A stretch of DNA of 64,000 bases, taken from the NCBI GenBank assembly GCA_020555865.1, contig JAJCJJ010000002.1, positions 1 through 64,000 on the forward strand, in the 5' to 3' direction. Shown one piece after another: positions 18,162-25,834 of the stretch; the stretch's first letter is position 1, and every line of letters starts with the position of its first letter. This DNA is from a bacterium 210917-DFI.7.65. GTDB lineage: Bacteria; Bacillota; Clostridia; Oscillospirales; Oscillospiraceae. A model generated the notes under the pieces. That model worked only from the letters and a program-made list of their open reading frames with translations, did not search any database and was not told the origin of the DNA. The position numbers were made by a program, and so were the translations under genes.

Positions 18162-19334
18162 CTACAACGCTTCATAAAACTCTTTTTGAAAATTCTGAGC
18201 ACACTCTTTTCGGCAGGAGTCAATGACATGTCCATACCGTTCGGTAATCATTTCGGCCTGGGCGTGTCCAGAATCGCCTTGCACTGCTTTGATATTTCCG
18301 CCAGTCAGAATCAATTTATATGTGATGCTGCTGTGACGCAGGCTGTGAAAGGTTACTTTGGGAAGGCCTAATGTAAGAAGTTGCTTTTCCAGCATTCTGG
18401 GGAGCGCCTCTTCCTGTAACGGTCTTCCGGAAGAATACCGAAGGATTAGATCCGGCACATTCTTTCCACAAGGAGTCTGTTCCTTTTTCCAGTCTTGGAG
18501 CAGATCTATCACATGGGGCGGTAGGTAAACGGTACGGACACTGGATCGGGTTTTCGGACGCTTCAAAACAATCACTGTTCGCCCCTCATCAAACACGGCT
18601 GGAAATTGATAGAGAATGTCGTTCCGGTCCAACGCCTGAATCGCGTCCTTTCGTACTCGTTTCAGTGTTTTATTGATGAAAATCGTACTGTTTCCGAAAT
18701 CTACGTCACTCCAGGTCAGCGCCAGGATCTCCCCTTTGCGCAGAGAGCCTGCAAATGCGAGATGGACCGCAATCCCAAGTAGCGAAAATCCGCTGTTTTG
18801 CAATAACCTTTTGATTTCTTCGTTGGACAGCATTTCCATTGAACAGGGAAATGCTTTTGGAAGTGTAGCTTTATGAAATGGATTGCGGTCTGCGTATTCC
18901 CAAAGCACCGCTTGTTCAAATGCGCTGTGCAGTAATTTATGGACAGAGGACAGTATTTGAGGTGTCATATTTTCCTGATTTCTCATCTTGCTGTACAGTA
19001 CGGCAATCGTTTTAGGGCTGAATTCTGTCAGCTTCATGTCTCCGAAAGCCGGGAGAATGTGGTTTTGAATCAGAGCCACGTGATTGGTATACGTGGAATA
19101 GGACCAGTGAACCCGCCCATAAAGCTCTATATACTCCTCAAGCAGTTCCGATAGATTATCTGCATGGTTTTGCAACCTCTCCTTCTGTTTTGCTCGTACG
19201 AGTTCAACTTGCTCTTTTCGATGCAGTGCCGCTTCATAAGAATGGTAGGTCTCCCACCGCTGCTTCTTTTTTCCACCTTCGTATGATGTGTAGACCACAC
19301 TAAAGCTTTTGTTTCGTTTCACAATGGATGCCAT
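18162..19334 (-). CDS. int: Tyrosine recombinase (phage-type integrase)
   Basis: This 390-residue integrase has an N-terminal arm-binding region, a SAM-like core-binding domain (about 70-165) and a C-terminal catalytic domain. The catalytic Arg is in AGSLRKGEILALTW, the HxxR pair in FHSLRHSSITY, a His in GDSGHAQ and the nucleophile Tyr in TERYGHV. The start is the ATG at 19334 after AAAGGAGG; the frame continues 21 codons upstream. It is a second, unrelated recombinase inside the sigK element, so the element is probably composite. Confidence 0.92.
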   Translation of the reverse strand: MASIVKRNKSFSVVYTSYEGGKKKQRWETYHSYEAALHRKEQVELVRAKQKERLQNHADNLSELLEEYIELYGRVHWSYSTYTNHVALIQNHILPAFGDMKLTEFSPKTIAVLYSKMRNQENMTPQILSSVHKLLHSAFEQAVLWEYADRNPFHKATLPKAFPCSMEMLSNEEIKRLLQNSGFSLLGIAVHLAFAGSLRKGEILALTWSDVDFGNSTIFINKTLKRVRKDAIQALDRNDILYQFPAVFDEGRTVIVLKRPKTRSSVRTVYLPPHVIDLLQDWKKEQTPCGKNVPDLILRYSSGRPLQEEALPRMLEKQLLTLGLPKVTFHSLRHSSITYKLILTGGNIKAVQGDSGHAQAEMITERYGHVIDSCRKECAQNFQKEFYEAL

Positions 19335-19418
19335 GATAAATTCCTCCTTTTCAAAATTTATCATAGCAGTTCTGTGTATCAAGACAGGAAGCATCACTCA
19401 AAGAAAAGAGTATTTTGA

Positions 19419-19447
19419 TTGATGAAATGAGCGATGTATGATATAAT
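19419..19447 (+). promoter_or_regulatory. Promoter of the Fic gene
   Basis: TTGATG (19419-19424) and TATAAT (19442-19447) are separated by 17 bases. The spacer lies in a 17-base word, TGATGAAATGAGCGATG (19420-19436), that recurs inside the gene at 20247-20263. Confidence 0.65.
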
Positions 19448-19479
19448 AGCAATAAAGATTGACCTGGTGAGGAACTTGC

Positions 19480-20469
19480 ATGAGAAATAAAAAACCTCCT
19501 TTTGAAATTACCAATCAAATGATCGGCCATGTGGCTGAGATTGCAGAACTGGTGGGGAAACTATCGGCAGTATCTTCCCTTTCCGCCAATCCGACGCTGC
19601 GGCGTAGCAATCGGATTAGAACCATCCACGGTTCTCTGGCCATTGAGCAGAATACTCTCTCTTTGGAACAGGTAACTGCTGTGCTGAACGGCAAGCATGT
19701 CTTGGCTCCACCCAAGGATATTGCTGAAGTCAAAAACGCCTATGAGATTTATGAGCGGTTGGATGAACTGGACCCCTATTCGGTGGATGACCTGTTGACT
19801 GCCCACGGCATCATGACCCGGGGGCTGGTGGAGGAGTCTGGCGTATTTCGCAGCCGCCCTGTGGGCGTGGTAGACAGTGAAGGGCATGTCCTGCATTTTG
19901 GCACGCTTCCACAGTATGTCCCCGATCTAGTCATGGAGCTGCTGGACTGGACAAAGACCAGTGAGGTGCACATGCTGATTCGTAGCTGTGTGTTCCACTA
20001 TGAACTGGAACTGATTCACCCTTTCGCCGACGGAAATGGGCGTGTGGGGCGACTGTGGCATACACTGCTGCTTTCGAAATGGAACCCAGCCTTTGCCTGG
20101 CTGCCGGTGGAGTCTATCATTCACGACCGCCAGCAGGAGTATTACAACGCCATCAACGCCTCCAATGACGCCGGAGAGTCCACGGTATTTATCGAGTTCA
20201 TGCTTTCAGCCATCAAAGCATCACTCATGGATGTGATTAGTACGAGTGATGAAATGAGCGATGGAAAGATGGATAAGGCAACTCTCCGCTGGAAGAAAAT
20301 TGAGGAGTATCTTAAAACCCATGACTATATCATGAATGCCGATGTGCGGGAGTTGTGTGAGGTATCGGCAGCGACAGCGAATCGGATTTTGGTAGGATTC
20401 GCTGCGGGGAAAAAACTTACTAAGTGCCGAAAAGGTAGTTATTGGGTTTATGTCCCGTGTGATAAGTGA
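19480..20469 (+). CDS. Fic-family protein (AMPylase-like)
   Basis: This 329-residue protein has the Fic active-site motif HPFADGNGRVGR at residues 180-191, with the catalytic His180. Such enzymes transfer AMP or other nucleotide parts to proteins. An N-terminal GSLAIEQN segment (about residues 50-57) resembles the inhibitory helix (S/T)xxxE(G/N) of class II Fic proteins, with Gln after the Glu. The C-terminal part is a winged-helix-like domain (about 270-325). It lies alone on the plus strand with its own promoter. It is probable cargo of the sigK element; the target is unknown. Confidence 0.88.
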   Translation: MRNKKPPFEITNQMIGHVAEIAELVGKLSAVSSLSANPTLRRSNRIRTIHGSLAIEQNTLSLEQVTAVLNGKHVLAPPKDIAEVKNAYEIYERLDELDPYSVDDLLTAHGIMTRGLVEESGVFRSRPVGVVDSEGHVLHFGTLPQYVPDLVMELLDWTKTSEVHMLIRSCVFHYELELIHPFADGNGRVGRLWHTLLLSKWNPAFAWLPVESIIHDRQQEYYNAINASNDAGESTVFIEFMLSAIKASLMDVISTSDEMSDGKMDKATLRWKKIEEYLKTHDYIMNADVRELCEVSAATANRILVGFAAGKKLTKCRKGSYWVYVPCDK

Positions 20470-20563
20470 TTAGAACTGATAGGGAATGCTCGATTTCTCG
20501 ATGGAGGAAAATATGAAAATAAAAGATAAATTAACCAATAATTAATGGAGAGAGGAGATTATT

Positions 20564-21796
20564 GTGAATCGAAAATTTTTTGAACAAGCGGCTACAATAG
20601 ACAATCCACACTGGGATATTTTATCGGCAAGGCAAAATACACTATACTCAAGAGCCGATGATGTCCGAAGTCCGTTTGCACGTGATTATACGCGAATCCT
20701 TCACTCAATGGCATATAGGCGACTTAAGCATAAGACACAAGTCTTTTTTAATATCAACAATGACCATATTTGTACTAGAATGGAGCATGTTAACCATGTA
20801 GAGTCTGTTAGTTCAACAATTGCCAAAGCGCTTGGACTAAACGAAGAATTGACGAAAGCTATCTCCATTGGACATGATTTAGGACATGCACCTTTTGGAC
20901 ATCAAGGCGAAAGCGTGATAAAGAAGCTTTCTCAAGAGTATTTAGGGAAAAATTTTTGGCATGAGCAAAATGGATTGCGTTTTGTAGATCAAATCGAGTT
21001 GCTAGAAGATAATTATAAAATATATAGAAATTTGGATTTGACATACGCAGTCCGAGATGGCATTATTTCGCATTGTGGCGAAGTGGATCAAAACGGAATA
21101 TTCCCTCGGGATATTTCAATCTCAATTGATGATTTTGATACGCCAGGAAAATTTCAAGCCGTGACATGGGAAGGCTGCGTTGTTAAAATGGCAGATAAAA
21201 TTGCCTATGTTGGACGCGACATTGAAGATGCTATTAATTTGGGCTTTCTTGACCAAAGTGCTCAGAGCAAACTGTTAAGGATGGCACGTGCAAACGATGA
21301 AAGAGTGATGAACACTACTGTAATCATGCATAATATGATTATAGATATTTGTCAAAACAGTTCTCCTGACAAAGGAATTAGCATGAGTCCCCAATTCAAT
21401 CAACAGATCAATGAAATTAAGGCGTTTAACTACGATCAAATCTACGGTCATAGGAGACTTACACCATTTAAGCATTATTCTGAATTAGTAATTTCTCAAA
21501 TTTTTAATGAACTCATGTCATTTTACCAAGGAAAATACACTTGGACTGCACTGGAAGAAAACGAACACTTTACTCCGACGTTGGTTAACTCTTTTCAAAA
21601 ATGGTTAGCACGGTACTGCTCGGTAGAAATTGTACCTAATGGAGAATTGAAAACGTTGGCACTTAGCTGTGAAAATCGAAAAATTTATCAAGAATTAGAA
21701 ACTCGGGAAATATATACACAGGCAATCATTGACTATATTTCTGGTATGACAGATCGTTTTGCTATCACACTTTTTAATGAGTTACTTGAATATTAG
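20564..21796 (+). CDS. dGTPase-like HD-domain triphosphohydrolase
   Basis: This 410-residue protein of the deoxyguanosine triphosphate triphosphohydrolase family has the HD metal site (RMEHVNHVESV, then IGHDLGHAPFGHQGE, and a later KMADKIAYVGRD). It would cut dNTPs to nucleosides and triphosphate. The start is a GTG at 20564 behind AGAGGAG. The gene is strikingly AT-rich compared with its neighbours, a sign of recent transfer. Some dGTPases deplete dNTPs to block phage replication. Here that role is inferred only from the mobile context. Confidence 0.88.
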   Translation: MNRKFFEQAATIDNPHWDILSARQNTLYSRADDVRSPFARDYTRILHSMAYRRLKHKTQVFFNINNDHICTRMEHVNHVESVSSTIAKALGLNEELTKAISIGHDLGHAPFGHQGESVIKKLSQEYLGKNFWHEQNGLRFVDQIELLEDNYKIYRNLDLTYAVRDGIISHCGEVDQNGIFPRDISISIDDFDTPGKFQAVTWEGCVVKMADKIAYVGRDIEDAINLGFLDQSAQSKLLRMARANDERVMNTTVIMHNMIIDICQNSSPDKGISMSPQFNQQINEIKAFNYDQIYGHRRLTPFKHYSELVISQIFNELMSFYQGKYTWTALEENEHFTPTLVNSFQKWLARYCSVEIVPNGELKTLALSCENRKIYQELETREIYTQAIIDYISGMTDRFAITLFNELLEY

Positions 21797-21870
21797 TTTT
21801 AATGAACAGCCGCTTATCTTCCTGAAATTTTGCCGTTTACAATAACCGCGGCGCTACCCCAGTCACGCAC

Positions 21871-21911
21871 GAAGCCCGGAAAACCTGTCCACATCAGGCT
21901 TTCCGGGCTTC
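21871..21911. terminator. Hairpin at the right end of the sigK element
   Basis: Seventeen-base arms (21871-21887 and 21895-21911) with one mismatch surround a 7-base loop. The right arm overlaps the inverted attachment arm GGGCTTCGTTTACA. It may end transcription from the dGTPase side before sigK and from the unspliced sigK. Confidence 0.7.
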
Positions 21912-21941
21912 GTTTACATTAGCGGCGTCGCGATACATAGC
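21905..21941 (-). repeat. Right attachment site of the sigK element
   Basis: The core GATACATAGC (21932-21941) is preceded, 13 bases inside the element, by GGGCTTCGTTTACA (21905-21918), the inverted counterpart of the left arm. A further CGTTTACAATA (21834-21844), identical to the left-end arm complement over 11 bases, lies 70 bases deeper. Confidence 0.75.
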
Positions 21942-22566
21942 TGCGGGAGATGCCGCAGGCAGCGGCAATTTCCCGCTGAGTGCGGGGCGGTTTCCCATCC
22001 AGACCGTAGCGCTGCTCCACAATGTCTCTCTCCCGCGGCGTTAGGCAGGTCTGTACCAGGCAGCGCAGTACCCCCCGAGTCTCACTGGCGCTCAAATCTT
22101 CCAACATGGTGTCGTCCACACTGATGACATCCATAAACGAAAGGCTGTTTCCGTCCTGATCCGTGTCGATGGAATCAGACAGAGATACCTCTCCCTGCAG
22201 CTTTTTCTGCGAGCGGAAATACATCAGAATCTCATTCTCAATACACCGTGCCGCATAAGTCGCCAGGCGCACCCCCTTGTCCGGCTTATAGCTGGAAATC
22301 CCTTTGATCAGACCGATGGTGCCGATCGAGATCAAGTCTTCCTGATCTCTGGTCTGGGTGTAGTATTTTTTCATAATGTGCGCCACCAGACGCAGGTTGT
22401 GTTCAATGAGCACATCGCGGGCCTCCAGATCGCCGGCGGCATAGCGTTCCAGATATTGTTTCTCTTCTGCCGCGCTCAGCGGCTTCGGGAATGATCCGGT
22501 ACTCCCGTTCAGGCGCAGCGTGAACATCAAGCTGTTCGTCAGCAGCAAAATCACTGCAGACAGCAT
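21919..22566 (-). CDS. sigK: sigK, 5' (N-terminal) fragment: pro-sigma-K residues 1-212
   Basis: This is the N-terminal part of sigma-K, the late mother-cell sigma factor. The hydrophobic start (MLSAVILLLTNSLMF) corresponds to the pro-sequence removed by SpoIVFB in Bacillus. Region 2 is clear (RLVAHIMKKYY, DLISIGTIGLIKGI, RLATYAARCIENEILMYFR). Region 4 breaks off in the recognition helix at ISRSYVS, after which the element adds three Arg and a stop. AAAGGAGGAA precedes the ATG at 22566. A CATAGAGT box (22603-22610, minus) could be a sigma-E-type -10. The fragment lacks the end of region 4.2 and is probably inactive before excision. Confidence 0.95.
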   Translation of the reverse strand: MLSAVILLLTNSLMFTLRLNGSTGSFPKPLSAAEEKQYLERYAAGDLEARDVLIEHNLRLVAHIMKKYYTQTRDQEDLISIGTIGLIKGISSYKPDKGVRLATYAARCIENEILMYFRSQKKLQGEVSLSDSIDTDQDGNSLSFMDVISVDDTMLEDLSASETRGVLRCLVQTCLTPRERDIVEQRYGLDGKPPRTQREIAAACGISRSYVSRRR

Positions 22567-22650
22567 AAGACACTTCCTCCTTTTGCAAAATCGTTCTTTC
22601 TCACTCTATGCGCCGGAAGAATGTCCCTATTTCCAAAAATACGCCGCTGT

Positions 22651-22697
22651 AAAAAAAGCCGCCCGGAGCATACCGCAGTATGCTCCGGGCGGCTTAC
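22651..22697 (-). terminator. Terminator of the aromatic operon
   Basis: Seventeen-base arms (22656-22672 and 22679-22695) are followed on the minus strand by a run of seven T. It separates the aro operon from sigK. Confidence 0.93.
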
Positions 22698-22765
22698 CTG
22701 TCCCCGCTTCTGGAGTGCTTATTCCATCATACAGCGTTCAGCCGATTCCCCGCCGCTGCCGTTCC

Positions 22766-23617
22766 TTACGCATTCATCGCTTCGTTCAACGCCGCTTTCA
22801 CAGCCGGCAGAACCTCCTGTGCATCGATTTTCACATCCGTAAATTCCTCCAGGGCAAACACCGCCTGATAAATCAGCATGCCCAAGCCGTTGAGCGTCGA
22901 AAGTCCCAGCGCTTTAGCCCGCGCCAGCAGCATGGTTTCCGGCGGACTGTAAATAATGTCACAAACCGCGGCGCCTTTCGGCAGCGCTGCCAGAAAGTCC
23001 AGCTGCTCAAACCGGGCCGCCATGCCGTGCATTCCCATCGGTGTGGTATTCACCAGAAGATCAGAAAAAAGGGCGCAGTCCTGCAAAGTTTCCTCATCCA
23101 AGCCGCAAGGCGTAATCTGCGTGGGAAATTCCTTTGCCAGTGCTTCTGCTTTGGAGCGAGTACGGTTGCACACAAAAATGCGCCGCGCGCCGGATTGCGC
23201 CAGCTTTAGCACCACGGCCCGCGCCGCGCCGCCGGCCCCCAGCACGGTAATCGTCTTATCCTCCGGCGAGATGCCCGCCTCCAACAGCATTTGCAAAAAT
23301 CCCCGGCCATCCGTGTTGCAGCCGCGTATCTTCCCATCCCGCAGCACTACGGTGTTCACCGCCCGATACAGCTGCGCGTCAGCATCCAGCTCATCCACCA
23401 GCTCCACCAGATCCGTTTTGTGGGGCATGGTAGCGTTGAAGCCTGCATACCCTTCCTCTGCCGCACGGCGAAGGAAGGCGGCAGTTTCACCGCCGCGCAC
23501 CCGTACCCGGCCATACACATAGGGCAGTCCCGTCTGCTTCAAAACCGCATTGTGAATCACCGGCGACAGGCTGTGCTCCACCGGATCGCCAATGACACAG
23601 AGTTTTTTGGTTTCCAC
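22766..23617 (-). CDS. aroE: Shikimate dehydrogenase
   Basis: This 283-residue enzyme reduces 3-dehydroshikimate to shikimate with NADPH. The N-terminal substrate domain has IGDPVEHSLSPVIHN and the catalytic FNATMPHKTD segment (Lys in MPHK). The NADP-binding domain has VLGAGGAARAVV and the NRTRSKAEAL motif, whose Arg and Thr are typical of NADP preference. It is the last gene of the eight-gene aromatic operon, four bases after aroK, and is followed by the operon terminator. Confidence 0.95.
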   Translation of the reverse strand: METKKLCVIGDPVEHSLSPVIHNAVLKQTGLPYVYGRVRVRGGETAAFLRRAAEEGYAGFNATMPHKTDLVELVDELDADAQLYRAVNTVVLRDGKIRGCNTDGRGFLQMLLEAGISPEDKTITVLGAGGAARAVVLKLAQSGARRIFVCNRTRSKAEALAKEFPTQITPCGLDEETLQDCALFSDLLVNTTPMGMHGMAARFEQLDFLAALPKGAAVCDIIYSPPETMLLARAKALGLSTLNGLGMLIYQAVFALEEFTDVKIDAQEVLPAVKAALNEAMNA

Positions 23618-23620
23618 AGC

Positions 23621-24142
23621 TCACATCTCCCCCTTTTCCGGTTCCGCCGCAGCCAATGCATATAAAACGGCGTCTGCCGCCGCTTCGGGCGTTTTTTCAG
23701 AAACTACCACATCGGCGTATTTGCGGTAGAGCGCATCCCGCTCTCGGGCCAGACGGTAAATTTTTTCCCGGCCCTCCCGCAAAAGGGGACGGCCGCTGAT
23801 ATCCAGTCCCTCGGCAATCTCCGCAGCGCCGCGATCAAGGAAGCAGACAAAGCCGCTTCTGCGCAGCGCCGTCATGTTTTCCTCCCGCAGCACAATACCG
23901 CCGCCGGTAGCGATAACCGCTTCCTCAGTGCCGGCCGCTTCCCTGGCGCAGACAGTCTCCACGCGTCGAAAGTAATCCTCTCCCTCGCAGGCAAAAATTT
24001 CGGGGATGGTTCGTCCCTCCCGCTGCACAACCATCTCGTCTGTATCCAGCAGCGGCCAGCCCAGACGCCGGGACAGCAGTGCGCTTACCGTGCTTTTTCC
24101 GCTGCCGGGCAGGCCAATCAGCACGAGATTTCGTTTTATCAT
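23621..24142 (-). CDS. aroK: Shikimate kinase
   Basis: This 173-residue kinase phosphorylates shikimate at the 3-hydroxyl. The Walker A loop GLPGSGKST, the DTDEM motif that binds shikimate and Mg2+, the GGGIVL loop and the lid-region Arg (GRPLL) are present. It lies three bases after pheA and three before aroE, so translation is tightly linked. Length is typical. Confidence 0.95.
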   Translation of the reverse strand: MIKRNLVLIGLPGSGKSTVSALLSRRLGWPLLDTDEMVVQREGRTIPEIFACEGEDYFRRVETVCAREAAGTEEAVIATGGGIVLREENMTALRRSGFVCFLDRGAAEIAEGLDISGRPLLREGREKIYRLARERDALYRKYADVVVSEKTPEAAADAVLYALAAAEPEKGEM

Positions 24143-24145
24143 CGC

Positions 24146-25300
24146 TCAGGCCCCCTTGGGGTAATTGCCCAGAATCCGCAGCGTCAGCGTATTTTCCACC
24201 AGTTCAAACAGGACGGTGTTCAGCGCGTCGCTGCGCAGATCGCCTTCCACGTCCACAAAGAAGCGGTATTCCCAGCCCTCGCCCGGCATCGGGCGGGATT
24301 CCAGCCGCAACATGTTCATCTGGTGAGCCGCCAGAATTCCCAATACATTGTTCAGCGTGCCCGGTTCGTGAGGCAGGGTAAACATCAGGCTCAGCTTGCC
24401 GCACTCCGGCCGCAGCTCCATGGTCGGGGCCACCACAAAAAAGCGTGTATAATTATCCGCGCTGGTGTTGATATGCTCTTGCAGCACTTCCAGCCCGAAG
24501 AGCTGTGCCGCCCGGCGGCTGCAGATCGCCGCTTTGCTCTTCACTCCGCTGACAGCCACCAGCTGTGCGGCAGCTGCGGTGTTCAGCACGGCGTTCTGCT
24601 TCCAGCCCTCATGCCGAGTCAAAAAGTCCTCACTCTGGAAAAAGCCCTGCTCATGGGAATACACATCGGTGATATCCTCCAGCACCGTGCCAGGCAGCGC
24701 GCACAGGCAGTGCTCTACTTTCACTGTCTGCTCTCCCACCACATAGGCGCCGTACTCAGCCAGCAGGTCATAGACTGCATTGATCGAGCCGGTGGAGTTG
24801 TTTTCAATGGGAACGACGATATAATCTGCCTTACCCGCCACCAAGAGTTCAAAAAGGCTACGCCAGGTGGGGGCGCTGCGGCGCTCGGCCGCTTCCCCAA
24901 AAAAGAGGGCTGCAGCTTCTTCTGCATAGGCTCCGGCCACACCCTGATAGAACACCTGCGGCATACTCACCGGCTCCCGGGCGTTTTGCACCAGCGCCTG
25001 CAGAGCGCGCACCTGTTCCACACTGCTCTGCTGTGCCAGCAGTGCGCGCTGCTGACGGCGGGAAATCGCCATGATACTGGAAAAGAAATCCTTCACCTCG
25101 GTTTTGAGATATGGATTTTTCAGCATGGATTCTTTCTTCGCCAAAACTTCCGCTTCACGGCCCCGATCCAGCACAGGCATGCCGTGCTCCTTTTTGTACT
25201 CGCCCACCTGCCGCGTCACGTTCATGCGCTGTTCAAACAACGCTACCATCTGCGCGTCGATATCATCAATCTGCGCGCGCAGTTCCTCCAATGTGCTCAT
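24146..25300 (-). CDS. pheA: Bifunctional chorismate mutase / prephenate dehydratase
   Basis: This 384-residue P-protein makes phenylpyruvate from chorismate. Residues 1-90 are an AroQ chorismate mutase helix bundle (ELRAQIDDIDAQMVALFEQR). About 115-290 is the prephenate dehydratase domain (YQGVAGAYAEEAA, VPIENNSTGSI, and the catalytic Thr in DNYTRF). About 300-380 is an ACT domain (HEPGTLNNVLGILAAH) that normally binds Phe for feedback inhibition. The start overlaps the end of the preceding gene by four bases. Its place in the operon fits the Phe-rich leader peptide ahead of aroF. Confidence 0.95.
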   Translation of the reverse strand: MSTLEELRAQIDDIDAQMVALFEQRMNVTRQVGEYKKEHGMPVLDRGREAEVLAKKESMLKNPYLKTEVKDFFSSIMAISRRQQRALLAQQSSVEQVRALQALVQNAREPVSMPQVFYQGVAGAYAEEAAALFFGEAAERRSAPTWRSLFELLVAGKADYIVVPIENNSTGSINAVYDLLAEYGAYVVGEQTVKVEHCLCALPGTVLEDITDVYSHEQGFFQSEDFLTRHEGWKQNAVLNTAAAAQLVAVSGVKSKAAICSRRAAQLFGLEVLQEHINTSADNYTRFFVVAPTMELRPECGKLSLMFTLPHEPGTLNNVLGILAAHQMNMLRLESRPMPGEGWEYRFFVDVEGDLRSDALNTVLFELVENTLTLRILGNYPKGA

Positions 25301-25788
25301 GTGCGGTACCGCTCCTTTTCTTTCAGATACGTTTCACAGCTGCGGCGGTTTCCTTCGATCTCCTCCGGGCGCAGGCGACGCACCGGTTTCGCCGGATTGC
25401 CAAACGCCATCCACCCTTCCGGGATCTCCGTGCCGCCGGTAACCAACGCGCCGGCGCCGACAATACAGTTTTTGCCGATCCGCGCGCCGTTGAGCACAAT
25501 GGCTCCCATACCGATCAGGGCGTTATCGCCCACGGTACAGCCGTGCAGAATTGCCCCGTGGCCCACGGTCACCCCGCTGCCGATGCGCAGCGGGCAGTCC
25601 TCGTCTACATGCAACACTGCACAGTCCTGAATGTTGGTATTTTCCCCAATACTGATCGGCGCTTCATCCCCGCGCACCACCGCATTGAACCATACGCTGC
25701 TGCCGGAAGCAATGCTCACATCGCCGCAAATCACTGCGCCGGACAGGACAACCACATCCCCTGCAATTGCCTGTTTCTTTTGTTCCAT
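25297..25788 (-). CDS. Gamma-carbonic-anhydrase-like hexapeptide-repeat protein
   Basis: This 163-residue left-handed beta-helix protein of the YrdA/PaaY type has the three metal-binding His positions of the gamma class in HVDEDCP and VTVGHGAILHGC. The GNPAKPVRRL motif closes the helix domain. The start is taken as the ATG at 25788 after GGAGG. It lies between aroC and pheA; why a protein of this type sits in an aromatic operon is not clear. Carbonic anhydrase or acyltransferase-like activity is possible. Confidence 0.85.
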   Translation of the reverse strand: MEQKKQAIAGDVVVLSGAVICGDVSIASGSSVWFNAVVRGDEAPISIGENTNIQDCAVLHVDEDCPLRIGSGVTVGHGAILHGCTVGDNALIGMGAIVLNGARIGKNCIVGAGALVTGGTEIPEGWMAFGNPAKPVRRLRPEEIEGNRRSCETYLKEKERYRT

Positions 25789-25834
25789 CGTTTCGTTTCC
25801 TCCCATGTTTTCCTGCACGCAATCCGCTCTTTGC

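Larger units (their letters stand above)
15323..21941. mobile_element. sigK intervening (skin-like) element, 6609 bp
   Basis: The element is bounded by direct copies of GATACATAGC (15323-15332 and 21932-21941), each inside a sigK fragment. Inside it lie a large serine recombinase at one end, a 48-residue protein, a metallopeptidase-like protein, a tRNA-Arg-like relic, a tyrosine integrase, a Fic protein and a dGTPase. Removing one core copy plus the interior restores an open sigK of 231 codons. Skin elements of B. subtilis and Clostridioides difficile are excised in the mother cell during sporulation by a serine recombinase. This one is much smaller and interrupts the gene near its 3' end, in the region 4.2 helix-turn-helix. 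Confidence 0.93.

Noticed and set aside
15359..19397. Interpretation as an integrative conjugative element
   Set aside because: No relaxase, type IV secretion or replication genes are present; the boundaries fall in sigK and restore it, which fits a skin-like element.
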